64,000 bases of DNA. It comes from Streptomyces bauhiniae. GTDB lineage: Bacteria > Actinomycetota > Actinomycetes > Streptomycetales > Streptomycetaceae. The stretch covers positions 496,001 to 560,000 of the forward strand of contig NZ_SRRT01000005.1 in NCBI RefSeq assembly GCF_004784475.1. The letters run 5' to 3'. Positions 41,447-50,496 of this stretch are shown one piece after another. The first letter of the stretch is position 1. Each line of letters begins with the position of its first letter. Below the pieces are notes generated by a model. The model ran no database searches. It was not told where the DNA came from and saw only the letters and a program-made list of their open reading frames with translations. A program made the position numbers and the translations under genes.

Positions 41447-43333
41447 ATGCCCTTCCCTGACACGAGCCACTGGGACGCCATGCAGATCCAAGACCTTCCG
41501 TACTCAGATCCAGGCGTACCCGACGCGCGGTCCGGCCCCCGCCTGCTGTGGTGGCTCGGCCGCCACCAGTTGGGCGGACAGTGCAGGGCACTGCTGTGGG
41601 GCCTCCTCCACTTCGCCTCGGTCTGCGCCCTGCCCTTCTGTGTCGGCCTGGCCGTGCAGGCGGCCGTCGACCGGTCCGCCCGCCGGCTCGCCCTGACGGG
41701 CGGTCTGATGCTGCTGTGCGGAACCGCTATCGCGGTGGGCGATACCTTCCTGCATCGCGCCGCCGTCACCAACTGGATCACGGCGGCCGCCCGCCTCCAG
41801 CAACTCCTGGCACGCAAGGCCGCGTACCTCGGCTCCGCACTGACGCGGCGGGTCGCGGCGGGCGAAGTGGTCACCGTTTCGACGGGTGACGTGGAGAAGC
41901 TGGGATGGTTCGTCGAGGCGGTGTCCCGCTTCACCGCGGCCGCGCTGACGGTCGTCGTGGTCTGCGTCGCGCTGCTGGTCTACCAGCCGGCTCTCGGCGT
42001 GGTCGTCGCCGTGGGCCTGCCCGTGGTCGCGCTCGCGGTGCTGCCACTGCTGCCCAGGGCCACCAGCCGGGCCGACGTTCAGCGCGAGAAGGCCGGCCGC
42101 GCGACCGAGCTGGCCTCGGACACCGTGGCCGGGCTGCGGGTGCTGCGGGGCATCGGCGGCGAGGACCTGTTCCTCGACCGCTATCGCCGCGCCTCGCAGG
42201 AGGTACGCCACGCGGCCGTGCGCAGCGCCCGGATGTGGTCGGTCATCTCCGCCCTCCAAGTGTTGCTGCCGGGTCTGTTGCTGATCGTGGTCGTCCTGCG
42301 CGGCGTCCAACTGGCCCGCGAGGGCCGGATCACGGTCGGTGAGCTGGTCACCGTCTACAGCGCGGTCATGATCGTGAACTATCCGCTGCGGCACTTCGTG
42401 GAGATCGCCATGGCGTACTCCTTCTCCCGGCCCTCCGCCCAACGGGCCGCGCGCGTGCTGTCGTTGGAACGCCTCACGGAAACCGAGGGCTCACGCGCGG
42501 CCGAGTTGCCGGGCGGCGACCTGGTCGATCCGGCTACCGGTTTGCACGCCCCCGCCCATGGGTTCACCGCGGTGGTGTGCGGCGACCCCGATGTGGCGGG
42601 ACGCCTCGCCGATCGCCTGGGCGGCCACGCCCCCGAGCCCGGCCTGTCGGTCCTGCTGGGCGGCGTGCCGCTGGACGAGCTTTCCCTCGACCAGGCCCGC
42701 ACCGCCGTCCTGGTCCAGGACAAGGACCCGGTGCTGCTGTCCGGCACCCTGCGCGAACTCCTCGACGTCCCCGCCTCCGGCACCGTCCGCGCCGAAGACG
42801 CGCTGGCGGCCGCCCAGTGCACGGATGTGCTGGACGCCCTGGTGCAGGGGTCGCTGGACGCGGTCGACCCGATGGACGCACGGATCACCGAGCGCGGACG
42901 CTCCCTGTCCGGCGGCCAGCGCCAGCGTCTCGCCCTGGCCCGCTCCCTGGTCGCCGATCCGGAGGTCCTGGTGCTGGACGAACCGACCTCCGCCGTGGAC
43001 TCGCACACCGAGGCAAGGATCGCGGACGGTCTGCGCCGGCTGCGCTCGGGCCGTACGACCGTGGTGCTCACCTCGTCACCGTTGCTGCTGGACCGGGCCG
43101 ACGAGGTCGTCTTCCTCCACGAGGGCGAGGTCGCGGCGACCGGCAAGCACCGCGAGCTGATCGGCACCGAACCCCGGTACCGCGCCGTCGTCACCCGCGA
43201 GACCGAGGACGAGCAGCGCATGTCAGGGGACACCGCGGCCCCGCCTCCCCCACGGGATCGTCCGGACCCCTCCGACGGAGCCCCTCTTCTGGGCGCTCTC
43301 GAACCGCTCGAAGATATCGAGGAGAGCGCATGA
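41447..43333 (+). CDS. ABC exporter subunit with degenerate Walker A
   Basis: A 628-residue fused membrane/ATPase half-transporter, first of a heterodimeric pair. Six helices lie in about 45-320. In the ATPase domain the Walker A position reads VVCGDPDVAGRLADRLGG, lacking the GKS/T core, and the H-loop position reads VVLTSSPLLL, lacking the His. The signature LSGGQRQRLALARSL and Walker B VLVLDEPTSAVD are intact. The C-terminal roughly 50 residues are Pro/Asp-rich. ATG at 41447; its stop overlaps the next start as ATGA. The cargo is unknown. Confidence 0.92.
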   Translation: MPFPDTSHWDAMQIQDLPYSDPGVPDARSGPRLLWWLGRHQLGGQCRALLWGLLHFASVCALPFCVGLAVQAAVDRSARRLALTGGLMLLCGTAIAVGDTFLHRAAVTNWITAAARLQQLLARKAAYLGSALTRRVAAGEVVTVSTGDVEKLGWFVEAVSRFTAAALTVVVVCVALLVYQPALGVVVAVGLPVVALAVLPLLPRATSRADVQREKAGRATELASDTVAGLRVLRGIGGEDLFLDRYRRASQEVRHAAVRSARMWSVISALQVLLPGLLLIVVVLRGVQLAREGRITVGELVTVYSAVMIVNYPLRHFVEIAMAYSFSRPSAQRAARVLSLERLTETEGSRAAELPGGDLVDPATGLHAPAHGFTAVVCGDPDVAGRLADRLGGHAPEPGLSVLLGGVPLDELSLDQARTAVLVQDKDPVLLSGTLRELLDVPASGTVRAEDALAAAQCTDVLDALVQGSLDAVDPMDARITERGRSLSGGQRQRLALARSLVADPEVLVLDEPTSAVDSHTEARIADGLRRLRSGRTTVVLTSSPLLLDRADEVVFLHEGEVAATGKHRELIGTEPRYRAVVTRETEDEQRMSGDTAAPPPPRDRPDPSDGAPLLGALEPLEDIEESA

Positions 43334-45111
43334 TCGGCGTAGCGCCACCGGCCTACGACCCGGCGGCCCCGACGACCGCCACCACCCTGCCCGTCGGCGC
43401 GGCGTCGACCGTGCGCGACTATGTGGCGGAGCTGTTCCGCCGTCATCGCCGGGCCTTCCTGCTGCTCATCGGCGTCAACACGATCGCGGTCGTCGCCTCC
43501 ATGGTGGGCCCGTACCTGCTCGGCGGTCTGGTCGAGCGCGTCGCCGACCGGACCACCAACCTTCAACTCGGCCTGACCATCGGCCTCTTCGTGGTCGCGT
43601 CGGCCGTGCAGGCGCTCTTCACCCTGCAGGTGCGGCTGCGCGGCGCGATGCTCGGGGAGCAAATGCTGGCCGATCTCCGCGAGGACTTCCTCGTCCGCTC
43701 GGTCCGGCTGCCGCCGGGTGTGCTGGAACGGGCCGGGACGGGCGACCTGCTCTCCCGCATCACGACCGACATCGACCGGCTGTCCAACGCCATGCGGGAG
43801 GCCGTTCCCGAGCTGGCGATCGGTGTCGTGTGGGCGCTTCTGCTGCTCGGTGGCCTTGTCGTCACGGCCCCGCCGCTTGCGGCCGCCGTCCTGCTCGCGG
43901 TGCCGGTGCTGGTGGCCGGGTGCCGCTGGTACTTCAAGCGCGCCCCCTCCGGCTACCGCTCGGAGGCCGCCGGATACGCGGCCGTCGCCGCCTCGCTCGC
44001 CGAGACCGTGGACGCCGGCCGCACCATCGAGGCCCACCGCCTCGGCGCCCGCCGCGTCGCCCTCTCGGACCGGCGGATCAAAGAGTGGACCGTGTGGGAG
44101 CAGTACACCTTGTGGCTGCGCTCGGTGTTGTTTCCCGTGATCAACGCCGTTCACATCATCGTGCTGGGTTCCGTCCTCATGGTCGGCGGTGTCTTCGTCC
44201 TGCGAGGCTGGATGGATGTCGGACAGCTCACCACGGGCGCGCTGATCGCCCAGATGCTGGTCGACCCGATCAATCTCATCCTGCGCTGGTACGACGAGGT
44301 ACAGGTCGCCCAGGTGTCGCTGGCCCGGCTCGTGGGAGTACGGGACATCGAGCCGGACGCCGGTGACGCGTCGCTGGTGCCGGACGGGCGGGACGTGGAC
44401 GCGGACCGGGTGCACTTCGGTTACCGCGAGGGCGTCGACGTGCTGCGCGCGGTCTCCCTGCGGGTCGCACCGGGCACCCGGCTGGCGCTGGTCGGCCCCT
44501 CTGGCGCGGGCAAGTCCACGCTGGGCAGGCTGCTCGCCGGTGTCTACGCACCGCGGGACGGCCATGTCACGCTGGGCGGCGCCGAGCTGTCCGGGATGAC
44601 GGCCGAACGCGTCCGTTCGCATGTCGCCCTCGTCAACCAGGAGCACCACGTCTTCGTCGGCTCCCTGCGCGACAACCTGCTGCTGGCCCGCACCGAGGCA
44701 CGCGACGCCGAGCTGTGGGCGGCACTGGGCGCGGTCGACGCGGACACCTGGGCGCGGGCGCTGGACGCGGGGCTGGACACCGAGGTCGGTTCCGGTGGTC
44801 TGCCGCTGACCCCGGCCCAGGCCCAGCAGATCGCGCTCGCCAGGCTGGTGCTGGCCGACCCGCACACGCTGGTGCTGGACGAGGCGACCTCCCTCCTCGA
44901 TCCGCGCGCCGCCCGCCACCTGGAGCGTTCGCTCTCCCGTGTCCTCGACGGGCGCACGGTGGTCGCCATCGCCCACCGTCTGCACACCGCCCATGACGCC
45001 GATGTGATCGCGGTCGTCGAGAACGGCCGCATCAGCGAGCTGGGCAGCCATGACGACCTGGTCGCGGCCGACGGAGCCTACGCGGCGCTCTGGCGTTCCT
45101 GGCACGGGTGA
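43330..45111 (+). CDS. ABC exporter subunit with intact Walker A and degenerate signature
   Basis: A 593-residue half-transporter, partner of the preceding gene. Here Walker A (LVGPSGAGKSTLGRL), Walker B (TLVLDEATSLLD) and the H-loop (VAIAHRLHTA) are intact, but the signature reads LPLTPAQAQQIALARLVL in place of LSGGQ. With the first subunit this gives one complete ATP site (this Walker A with the partner's LSGGQ) and one fully degenerate site. Overlap of four bases with the upstream gene implies tight co-translation. The frame is open far upstream, but the ATG at 43330 is where the family similarity starts. Confidence 0.92.
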   Translation: MIGVAPPAYDPAAPTTATTLPVGAASTVRDYVAELFRRHRRAFLLLIGVNTIAVVASMVGPYLLGGLVERVADRTTNLQLGLTIGLFVVASAVQALFTLQVRLRGAMLGEQMLADLREDFLVRSVRLPPGVLERAGTGDLLSRITTDIDRLSNAMREAVPELAIGVVWALLLLGGLVVTAPPLAAAVLLAVPVLVAGCRWYFKRAPSGYRSEAAGYAAVAASLAETVDAGRTIEAHRLGARRVALSDRRIKEWTVWEQYTLWLRSVLFPVINAVHIIVLGSVLMVGGVFVLRGWMDVGQLTTGALIAQMLVDPINLILRWYDEVQVAQVSLARLVGVRDIEPDAGDASLVPDGRDVDADRVHFGYREGVDVLRAVSLRVAPGTRLALVGPSGAGKSTLGRLLAGVYAPRDGHVTLGGAELSGMTAERVRSHVALVNQEHHVFVGSLRDNLLLARTEARDAELWAALGAVDADTWARALDAGLDTEVGSGGLPLTPAQAQQIALARLVLADPHTLVLDEATSLLDPRAARHLERSLSRVLDGRTVVAIAHRLHTAHDADVIAVVENGRISELGSHDDLVAADGAYAALWRSWHG

Positions 45112-45263
45112 ACGGGTGAGCGGCGGCCCACCGGGCCGAGGCGGAACCGGGTGGTGCGGCGGGCAGGCGGCCGCCTCTCGCCCACTACCCAGCGTTGCCG
45201 TTGCGCGGTCCCGAAGGGGGGTGGAAGGCTGGATGAAGGCACCGGGCCCGGAATCCGGGGGAC

Positions 45264-45288
45264 GTTTTCCCGGCCGTTCCGTGGGACA
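45264..45288 (+). promoter_or_regulatory. Possible SigB-type promoter for the DUF5709 gene
   Basis: GTTTT (45264-45268) and GGGACA (45283-45288) are 14 bases apart, near the GTTT/GGGTAT pattern of Streptomyces SigB-type stress promoters. It lies about 75 bases before the GTG at 45363. The rest of the 251-base gap after the ABC genes shows only a CCCGG-AAT-CCGGG dyad at 45247-45259. Confidence 0.35.
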
Positions 45289-45362
45289 GCAGGGTCGTGT
45301 GTGCCGATGGGCCCGCGCCCGTTCTCACGGCGTCGGGTCGTGCTTACCGGATGGAGGTCTAC

Positions 45363-45833
45363 GTGAACAGCGCCGACGGATGGGGTGACGACGTCTACCA
45401 GCCCGACACCGACGAGATCCAGGAGGACTCGGGGGTGCTCGACGTCGAGGACACGTTGGACGTCGACGGTGTCGACGATCCCCTCGACCGGGGCTGGTCC
45501 CCTCCCGAGCGGCCCTGGGCGGTCGAGCACGACGGGGTGACGGCGGCGGAGCGCGCCGCCGGTGAGACGCTCGACCAGCGGCTCGCGGAGGAACTGCCCG
45601 ATCCGGCCGCCCTCGACGGCGACGGTTTGGGTGACGTCGAGGGCACCGACGGCGAACTGCTCGACAACGAGGTCGGTCTTCGCCGTTCCGGCCGACTGGT
45701 CGCTCCCGACGAGGGTGTGCACGAGGACGACGAGAGCGCGCTCGTGGCCACCGACGTCGGCATCGACGGCGCCGCCGCCTCCGCCGAGGAGGCCGCCGTC
45801 CACATCGTCGACGAGGACTCCCTCCCCGGCTGA
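45363..45833 (+). CDS. DUF5709-family acidic protein
   Basis: A 156-residue, very Asp/Glu-rich soluble protein of an actinobacterial family of unknown function. It begins NSADGWGDDVYQPDTDEIQE and contains ERPWAVEHDGVTAAERAAGE, DQRLAEELPD and LVAPDEGVHEDDESALVATD. The GTG at 45363 is preferred because GGAGG lies five bases before it; an in-frame ATG four codons earlier would lie on that site. A stress-type promoter is possible upstream. It precedes a type B L31 gene by 42 bases. Confidence 0.88.
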   Translation: MNSADGWGDDVYQPDTDEIQEDSGVLDVEDTLDVDGVDDPLDRGWSPPERPWAVEHDGVTAAERAAGETLDQRLAEELPDPAALDGDGLGDVEGTDGELLDNEVGLRRSGRLVAPDEGVHEDDESALVATDVGIDGAAASAEEAAVHIVDEDSLPG

Positions 45834-45875
45834 TCCGGAAGCCTCCCGCCCCACCCACTCGTGCGAGGAGCCGCC

Positions 45876-46139
45876 ATGCAGCAGGACAAGCAGCCCGGAT
45901 ACCGTCCGGTCGTCTTCCGCGACCGCTCGGCGGGCTACGCCTTCCTCACCCGGTCCACCGCCAGCAGCGAGCAGACCATCGAGTGGGACGACGGCGAGAC
46001 ATACCCCGTGATCGACGTGGAGATCTCCTCGGAGAGCCACCCCTTCTACACCGGCAAGGCCCGCACGCTGGACAGCGAGGGCCGCATCGACCGGTTCGAG
46101 CGCCGGTACGGCGGTCAGCGCCCGGACGCGAGCGCCTGA
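45876..46139 (+). CDS. rpmE2: 50S ribosomal protein L31 type B (cysteine-free)
   Basis: An 87-residue L31 paralogue that replaces the zinc-containing L31 when zinc is short. It contains YRPVVFRDRSAGYAFLTRST, VDVEISSESHPFYTGKART and DRFERRYG, and has no cysteine, as expected for the C-minus form. ATG at 45876 follows GAGGAG. I could not find a clear Zur box just upstream, and no zinc transporter or other C-minus ribosomal genes are beside it, which is unusual for this gene in Streptomyces. Confidence 0.95.
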   Translation: MQQDKQPGYRPVVFRDRSAGYAFLTRSTASSEQTIEWDDGETYPVIDVEISSESHPFYTGKARTLDSEGRIDRFERRYGGQRPDASA

Positions 46140-46156
46140 CGAGCTCGTCCGGGGAC

Positions 46157-46951
46157 TCAGATGAAGTTGAGCGCCGCGGCGCCGCCCACTCCGCCGAGCA
46201 GCATGAACGCGGGCATCAGTACCCGCAGCTCGACCCAGCTCCCCGCCCGGAAGCGCAGCACCTTCGGCGGCCCGATCGGGTACCAGCGCTTGCGGCCGAC
46301 GGGAATGGGCCACAGGACGGGGCAGCCGGAGACGGTCAGCGCGTCCCCTATGTCGTGAACCAGGGCGCCCAGCACGACCGGCAGGCCCAGCCACATGTAC
46401 GCCTGGCCCGGGTCGCTGAACAGCCAGTCGGCGCCCTGGCCCGGCTTGTCCAGCATCCCCGCCAGAATCCAGGCGCTGGTCGCCGCGAGCAGCCAGACCA
46501 GCACATCGCTGCTGGAGCCGCGTGCCGCCCGCCACAGCAGGCCCTCGATGGCCAGCACCATGTGCACGAACAGGATGGCCAGGACGCCCCAGCGGCCACA
46601 GGTGATCGCCACCGCGGAGCTGCCCACCCCGATCAGCACCGCCCACAGCCAGGTGTGCGTGAGAGTGCGGTGACCGCCCGTGCGGCGTGCGTCGCCCGGC
46701 TTCCGGGTGGCCTTGTAGACGGCGTACGACAGCTTGTCGACGATCTCGCAGATCCAGCGGGACACCGGTCCGAAGGCCCGCGAGATGGTGGCCGCCTTGT
46801 GGTCCAGGTCGGGGGCGAGCGCGGCACCGGCACAGACCAGGGAACCCACCAGCAGGACCGGCCAGGGCATCGGGTACCCGGAGGCGGCGGCCGCCGCTCC
46901 GACACCGAGCCAGGCCGCGGCCCCCGACAGTGAGTGTGCTGGTCCCATCAT
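46157..46951 (-). CDS. DUF457/YdjM-like membrane-bound metal-dependent hydrolase
   Basis: A membrane protein of about 264 residues with six or so hydrophobic segments. The family features are MGPAHSLSGAAAWLG at the start, APDLDHKAATIS near residue 50 and GGHRTLTHTWLW near 90, which are the His/Asp-rich sites of the YdjM group. A VVLGALVHDIGDALT motif follows near 200. The start is taken at ATG 46951 behind GGGGA; the adjacent ATG at 46948 is also possible. It converges with rpmE2, with 17 bases between stops. Confidence 0.85.
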   Translation of the reverse strand: MMGPAHSLSGAAAWLGVGAAAAASGYPMPWPVLLVGSLVCAGAALAPDLDHKAATISRAFGPVSRWICEIVDKLSYAVYKATRKPGDARRTGGHRTLTHTWLWAVLIGVGSSAVAITCGRWGVLAILFVHMVLAIEGLLWRAARGSSSDVLVWLLAATSAWILAGMLDKPGQGADWLFSDPGQAYMWLGLPVVLGALVHDIGDALTVSGCPVLWPIPVGRKRWYPIGPPKVLRFRAGSWVELRVLMPAFMLLGGVGGAAALNFI

Positions 46952-47096
46952 GGCCGCGTCCCCGCCCATTCCTCGTGTGCCGCTGTCCAGTTGACCTGCG
47001 GTGCTGATGATCCGTCGGCGACACAGCGTAGCCTCCATGATCTTGACGCCCGCAGCCGATTCCCCGGTTGACGGCATGGGCAGGCAAGATGGGGGC

Positions 47097-49610
47097 GTGA
47101 CCCTCATCGATCAGCTCCCGCGGACCGCCGACCCCGACGCCCTGTACGAAAACTTCGAGTCGTGGGCCCAGGATCGCGGCCTCACCCTCTATCCCCACCA
47201 GGAAGAGGCGCTGATCGAGGTGGTGTCCGGGGCGAACGTGATCGTCTCGACGCCCACCGGGTCCGGCAAGAGCATGATCGCCGCCGGCGCGCACTTCGCG
47301 GCGCTCGCCCGCGACGAGGTCACCTTCTACACCGCTCCGATCAAGGCGCTGGTGTCGGAGAAGTTCTTCGAACTGTGCAAGATCTTCGGCACCGAGAACG
47401 TGGGCATGCTGACCGGCGACGCCTCCGTGAACGCCGACGCGCCCGTGATCTGCTGCACGGCCGAGGTGCTGGCGTCCATCGCGCTGCGGGACGGCAAGAA
47501 CGCGGACATCGGCCAGGTTGTGATGGACGAGTTCCACTTCTACGCGGAGGGCGACCGGGGCTGGGCCTGGCAGATCCCGCTGCTGGAGCTGCCCCAGGCC
47601 CAGTTCATCCTGATGTCGGCCACGCTCGGTGACGTGTCCTTCTTCGAGAAGGACCTCACCCGCCGCACCGGGCGCCCCACCGCGGTCGTCCGCTCGGCCA
47701 CCCGGCCGGTGCCGCTCTCCTACGAGTACCGGCTCACCCCGCTCACCGAGACGCTCACCGAGCTGCTGGAGACCCGGCAGGCTCCGGTGTACATCGTGCA
47801 CTTCACGCAGGCGCAGGCCGTGGAACGGGCGCAGGCGCTGATGAGCATCAACATGTGCACCCGCGAGGAGAAGGACCGGATCGCCGAGCTGATCGGCAAC
47901 TTCCGCTTCACCACCAAGTTCGGCCAGAACCTCTCCCGTTACGTACGGCACGGCATCGGCGTCCACCACGCCGGCATGCTGCCCAAGTACCGGCGCCTGG
48001 TGGAGAAGCTGGCCCAGGCCGGTCTGCTGAAGGTCATCTGCGGCACGGACACCCTCGGTGTCGGCGTCAACGTGCCCATCCGCACCGTGCTGTTCACCGC
48101 CCTGACCAAGTACGACGGCAACCGGGTGCGCACGCTGCGGGCCCGCGAGTTCCACCAGATCGCGGGACGGGCCGGCCGCGCCGGCTTCGACACCGCCGGA
48201 CTCGTCGTCGCGCAGGCCCCCGAGCACGTCATCGAGAACGAGAAGGCCCTCGCCAAGGCGGGGGACGACGCGAAGAAGCGCCGCAAGGTGGTGCGCAAGA
48301 AGGCTCCGGAGGGCTTCGTCGGCTGGACGGAGAACACCTTCGAGAAGCTGATCGGGTCCGAGCCCGAGCCGCTGACCTCGCGGTTCCGGGTGACGCACAC
48401 CATGCTGCTGTCGGTGATCGCCCGGCCGGGCAACGCCTTCGAGGCGATGCGCCATCTGCTGGAGGACAACCACGAGCCGCGCAAGCAGCAGCTCCGGCAC
48501 ATCCGCCGCGCGATCGCCATCTACCGCTCGCTGCTGGACGGCGGGATCGTCGAGAAGCTCGACAAGCCGGACGCCGAGGGCCGCATCGTCCGTCTCACGG
48601 TGGACCTCCAGCAGGACTTCGCGCTCAACCAGCCGCTGTCCACCTTCGCGCTCGCCGCCTTCGAACTCCTCGACCCCGAGTCGCCGTCCTACGCCCTCGA
48701 CATGGTGTCCGTCGTCGAGTCCACCCTGGACGACCCGCGTCAGATCCTCGCCGCCCAGCAGAACAAGGCGCGCGGTGAGGCCGTGGCCCTGATGAAGGCG
48801 GACGGTGTCGAGTACGAGGAGCGCATGGAGCGGCTCCAGGACATCAGCTACCCCAAGCCGATGGAAGAGCTGCTCTTCCACGCCTACGACACCTACCGCA
48901 AGAGCCACCCCTGGGTCGGCGACCACCCGCTGTCGCCGAAGTCGGTCGTCCGCGACATGTACGAGCGCGCCCTGTCCTTCACGGAACTTGTCTCGCTGTA
49001 CGAGCTGGCCCGTACCGAGGGCATCGTGCTGCGCTACCTGGCCAGCGCCTACAAGACCCTCGACCACACCATCCCGGACGACCTGAAGTCCGAGGACCTC
49101 CAGGACCTCATCGAGTGGCTCGGTGAAATGGTCCGCCAGGTCGACTCCAGCCTCCTGGACGAGTGGGAGCAGCTCGCCAACCCGGAGGTGATGACCGCCG
49201 AGGAGGCCCAGGAGAAGGCCGACGAGGTGAAGCCGGTCACCACCAACGCGCGCGCCTTCCGCGTGCTGGTCCGCAATGCCCTCTTCCGCCGCGTGGAGCT
49301 GGCCGCCCTTGACCAGGTCGACGAACTCGGCGAGATGGACGCCGACTCCGGCTGGGACGCGGACGCGTGGGGCGAGGCCATGGACAAGTACTGGGACGAG
49401 TACGAGGACCTCGGCACCGGCCCCGACGCCCGCGGCCCCAAGCTGCTGGTGATCAAGGAGGAGCCGCAGGACAAGCTGTGGCGCGTCCGTCAGATCTTCG
49501 ACGACCCGAATGGTGACCACGACTGGGGCATCAGCGCGGAAGTCGATCTCGCCGCATCCGACGCGGAGGGCCGTGCGGTCGTCCGTGTCACCGATGTCGG
49601 TCAGTTGTGA
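47097..49610 (+). CDS. SF2 DEAD/DEAH-box RNA helicase with DUF3516-type C-terminus
   Basis: An 837-residue Ski2-like superfamily 2 helicase. Motif I is STPTGSGKS at 51-59, Ia is YTAPIKALVSEK, motif II is MDEFHFY near 143, motif III is SATLG, and motif VI is QIAGRAGRAG near 355. The C-terminal roughly 400 residues match the actinobacterial extension called DUF3516. GTG at 47097 begins TLIDQLPRTADPDALYE. A CAAGAT hexamer at 47085-47090 is six bases ahead, so it may be leaderless. It probably acts in RNA remodelling or decay. The tesB gene follows 19 bases later. Confidence 0.92.
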   Translation: MTLIDQLPRTADPDALYENFESWAQDRGLTLYPHQEEALIEVVSGANVIVSTPTGSGKSMIAAGAHFAALARDEVTFYTAPIKALVSEKFFELCKIFGTENVGMLTGDASVNADAPVICCTAEVLASIALRDGKNADIGQVVMDEFHFYAEGDRGWAWQIPLLELPQAQFILMSATLGDVSFFEKDLTRRTGRPTAVVRSATRPVPLSYEYRLTPLTETLTELLETRQAPVYIVHFTQAQAVERAQALMSINMCTREEKDRIAELIGNFRFTTKFGQNLSRYVRHGIGVHHAGMLPKYRRLVEKLAQAGLLKVICGTDTLGVGVNVPIRTVLFTALTKYDGNRVRTLRAREFHQIAGRAGRAGFDTAGLVVAQAPEHVIENEKALAKAGDDAKKRRKVVRKKAPEGFVGWTENTFEKLIGSEPEPLTSRFRVTHTMLLSVIARPGNAFEAMRHLLEDNHEPRKQQLRHIRRAIAIYRSLLDGGIVEKLDKPDAEGRIVRLTVDLQQDFALNQPLSTFALAAFELLDPESPSYALDMVSVVESTLDDPRQILAAQQNKARGEAVALMKADGVEYEERMERLQDISYPKPMEELLFHAYDTYRKSHPWVGDHPLSPKSVVRDMYERALSFTELVSLYELARTEGIVLRYLASAYKTLDHTIPDDLKSEDLQDLIEWLGEMVRQVDSSLLDEWEQLANPEVMTAEEAQEKADEVKPVTTNARAFRVLVRNALFRRVELAALDQVDELGEMDADSGWDADAWGEAMDKYWDEYEDLGTGPDARGPKLLVIKEEPQDKLWRVRQIFDDPNGDHDWGISAEVDLAASDAEGRAVVRVTDVGQL

Positions 49611-49629
49611 GCACAGGAGAAACCCACCG

Positions 49630-50496
49630 ATGACGAATCCGGCCGAGAGCCTGGTCGATCTGCTCGACCTGGAGCAGATCGAGGTCAACATCTTCCGCGG
49701 CCGCAGCCCGCAGGAGTCCCTCCAGAGGGTCTTCGGCGGCCAGGTGGCGGGCCAGGCGCTGGTCGCCGCGGGGCGCACCACGGAAGGCGACCGCCCCGTG
49801 CACTCGCTGCACGCGTACTTCCTGCGTCCGGGCCGGCCGGGCGTGCCGATCGTGTACCAGGTGGAGCGGGTCCGTGACGGACGTTCGTTCACCACGCGCC
49901 GGGTCACGGCCGTGCAGCAGGGCCGCACGATCTTCAATCTGACCGCCTCCTTTCACAAGCCTGAGGAAGGACCGTTCGAGCACCAGCTCCCGCCCGCCCG
50001 TGTGGTGCCGGACCCGGAGTCGCTGCCGCCCGTGGCCGAGGAGATCCGGAAGCATCTGGGCGCGCTCCCTGAGCAGTTGGAGCTGATGGCGCGCCGCCAG
50101 CCCTTCGACATCCGCTATGTCGACCGGCTGCGCTGGAACGCCGATGACATCGACGGTGCCGAGCCGCGCAGCGCGGTGTGGATGCGCGCGGTCGGTCCGC
50201 TCGGCGACGACCCGCTGGTCCACACCTGCGCGCTGACCTACGCGAGCGACATGACCCTGCTCGACGCGGTCCGCATCCCGATCGAGCCGCTGTGGGGTCA
50301 GCGGAACTTCGACATGGCGTCGCTTGACCACGCCATGTGGTTCCACCGTCCGTTCCGCGCCGACGAATGGTTCCTGTACGACCAGGAGTCCCCGATCGCC
50401 ATCGGCGGCCGTGGCCTGGCCCGCGGGCGCATCTACGACGTGCACGGGCAACTGCTCGTGTCGGTCGTCCAGGAGGGCCTGTTCAGGTCCCTCTAG
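49630..50496 (+). CDS. tesB: Acyl-CoA thioesterase II
   Basis: A double-hotdog thioesterase of 288 residues that hydrolyses medium- and long-chain acyl-CoA. Typical stretches are VFGGQVAGQALVAAGRT, SLHAYFLRPGRPGVPI, SFTTRRVTAVQQGRTIFNL, DFRYVDR-like FDIRYVDRL, and LDHAMWFHRPFRADEWFLYD, which carries the active-site Asp region. ATG at 49630 has AGGAG eleven bases upstream. It is probably co-transcribed with the helicase. Confidence 0.93.
   Translation: MTNPAESLVDLLDLEQIEVNIFRGRSPQESLQRVFGGQVAGQALVAAGRTTEGDRPVHSLHAYFLRPGRPGVPIVYQVERVRDGRSFTTRRVTAVQQGRTIFNLTASFHKPEEGPFEHQLPPARVVPDPESLPPVAEEIRKHLGALPEQLELMARRQPFDIRYVDRLRWNADDIDGAEPRSAVWMRAVGPLGDDPLVHTCALTYASDMTLLDAVRIPIEPLWGQRNFDMASLDHAMWFHRPFRADEWFLYDQESPIAIGGRGLARGRIYDVHGQLLVSVVQEGLFRSL

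Noticed and set aside
45078..49937. A 1619-residue leftward frame antisense to the helicase, L31 and DUF5709 genes
   Set aside because: Shadow frame produced by high GC at third positions of the real genes on the plus strand; no motifs.
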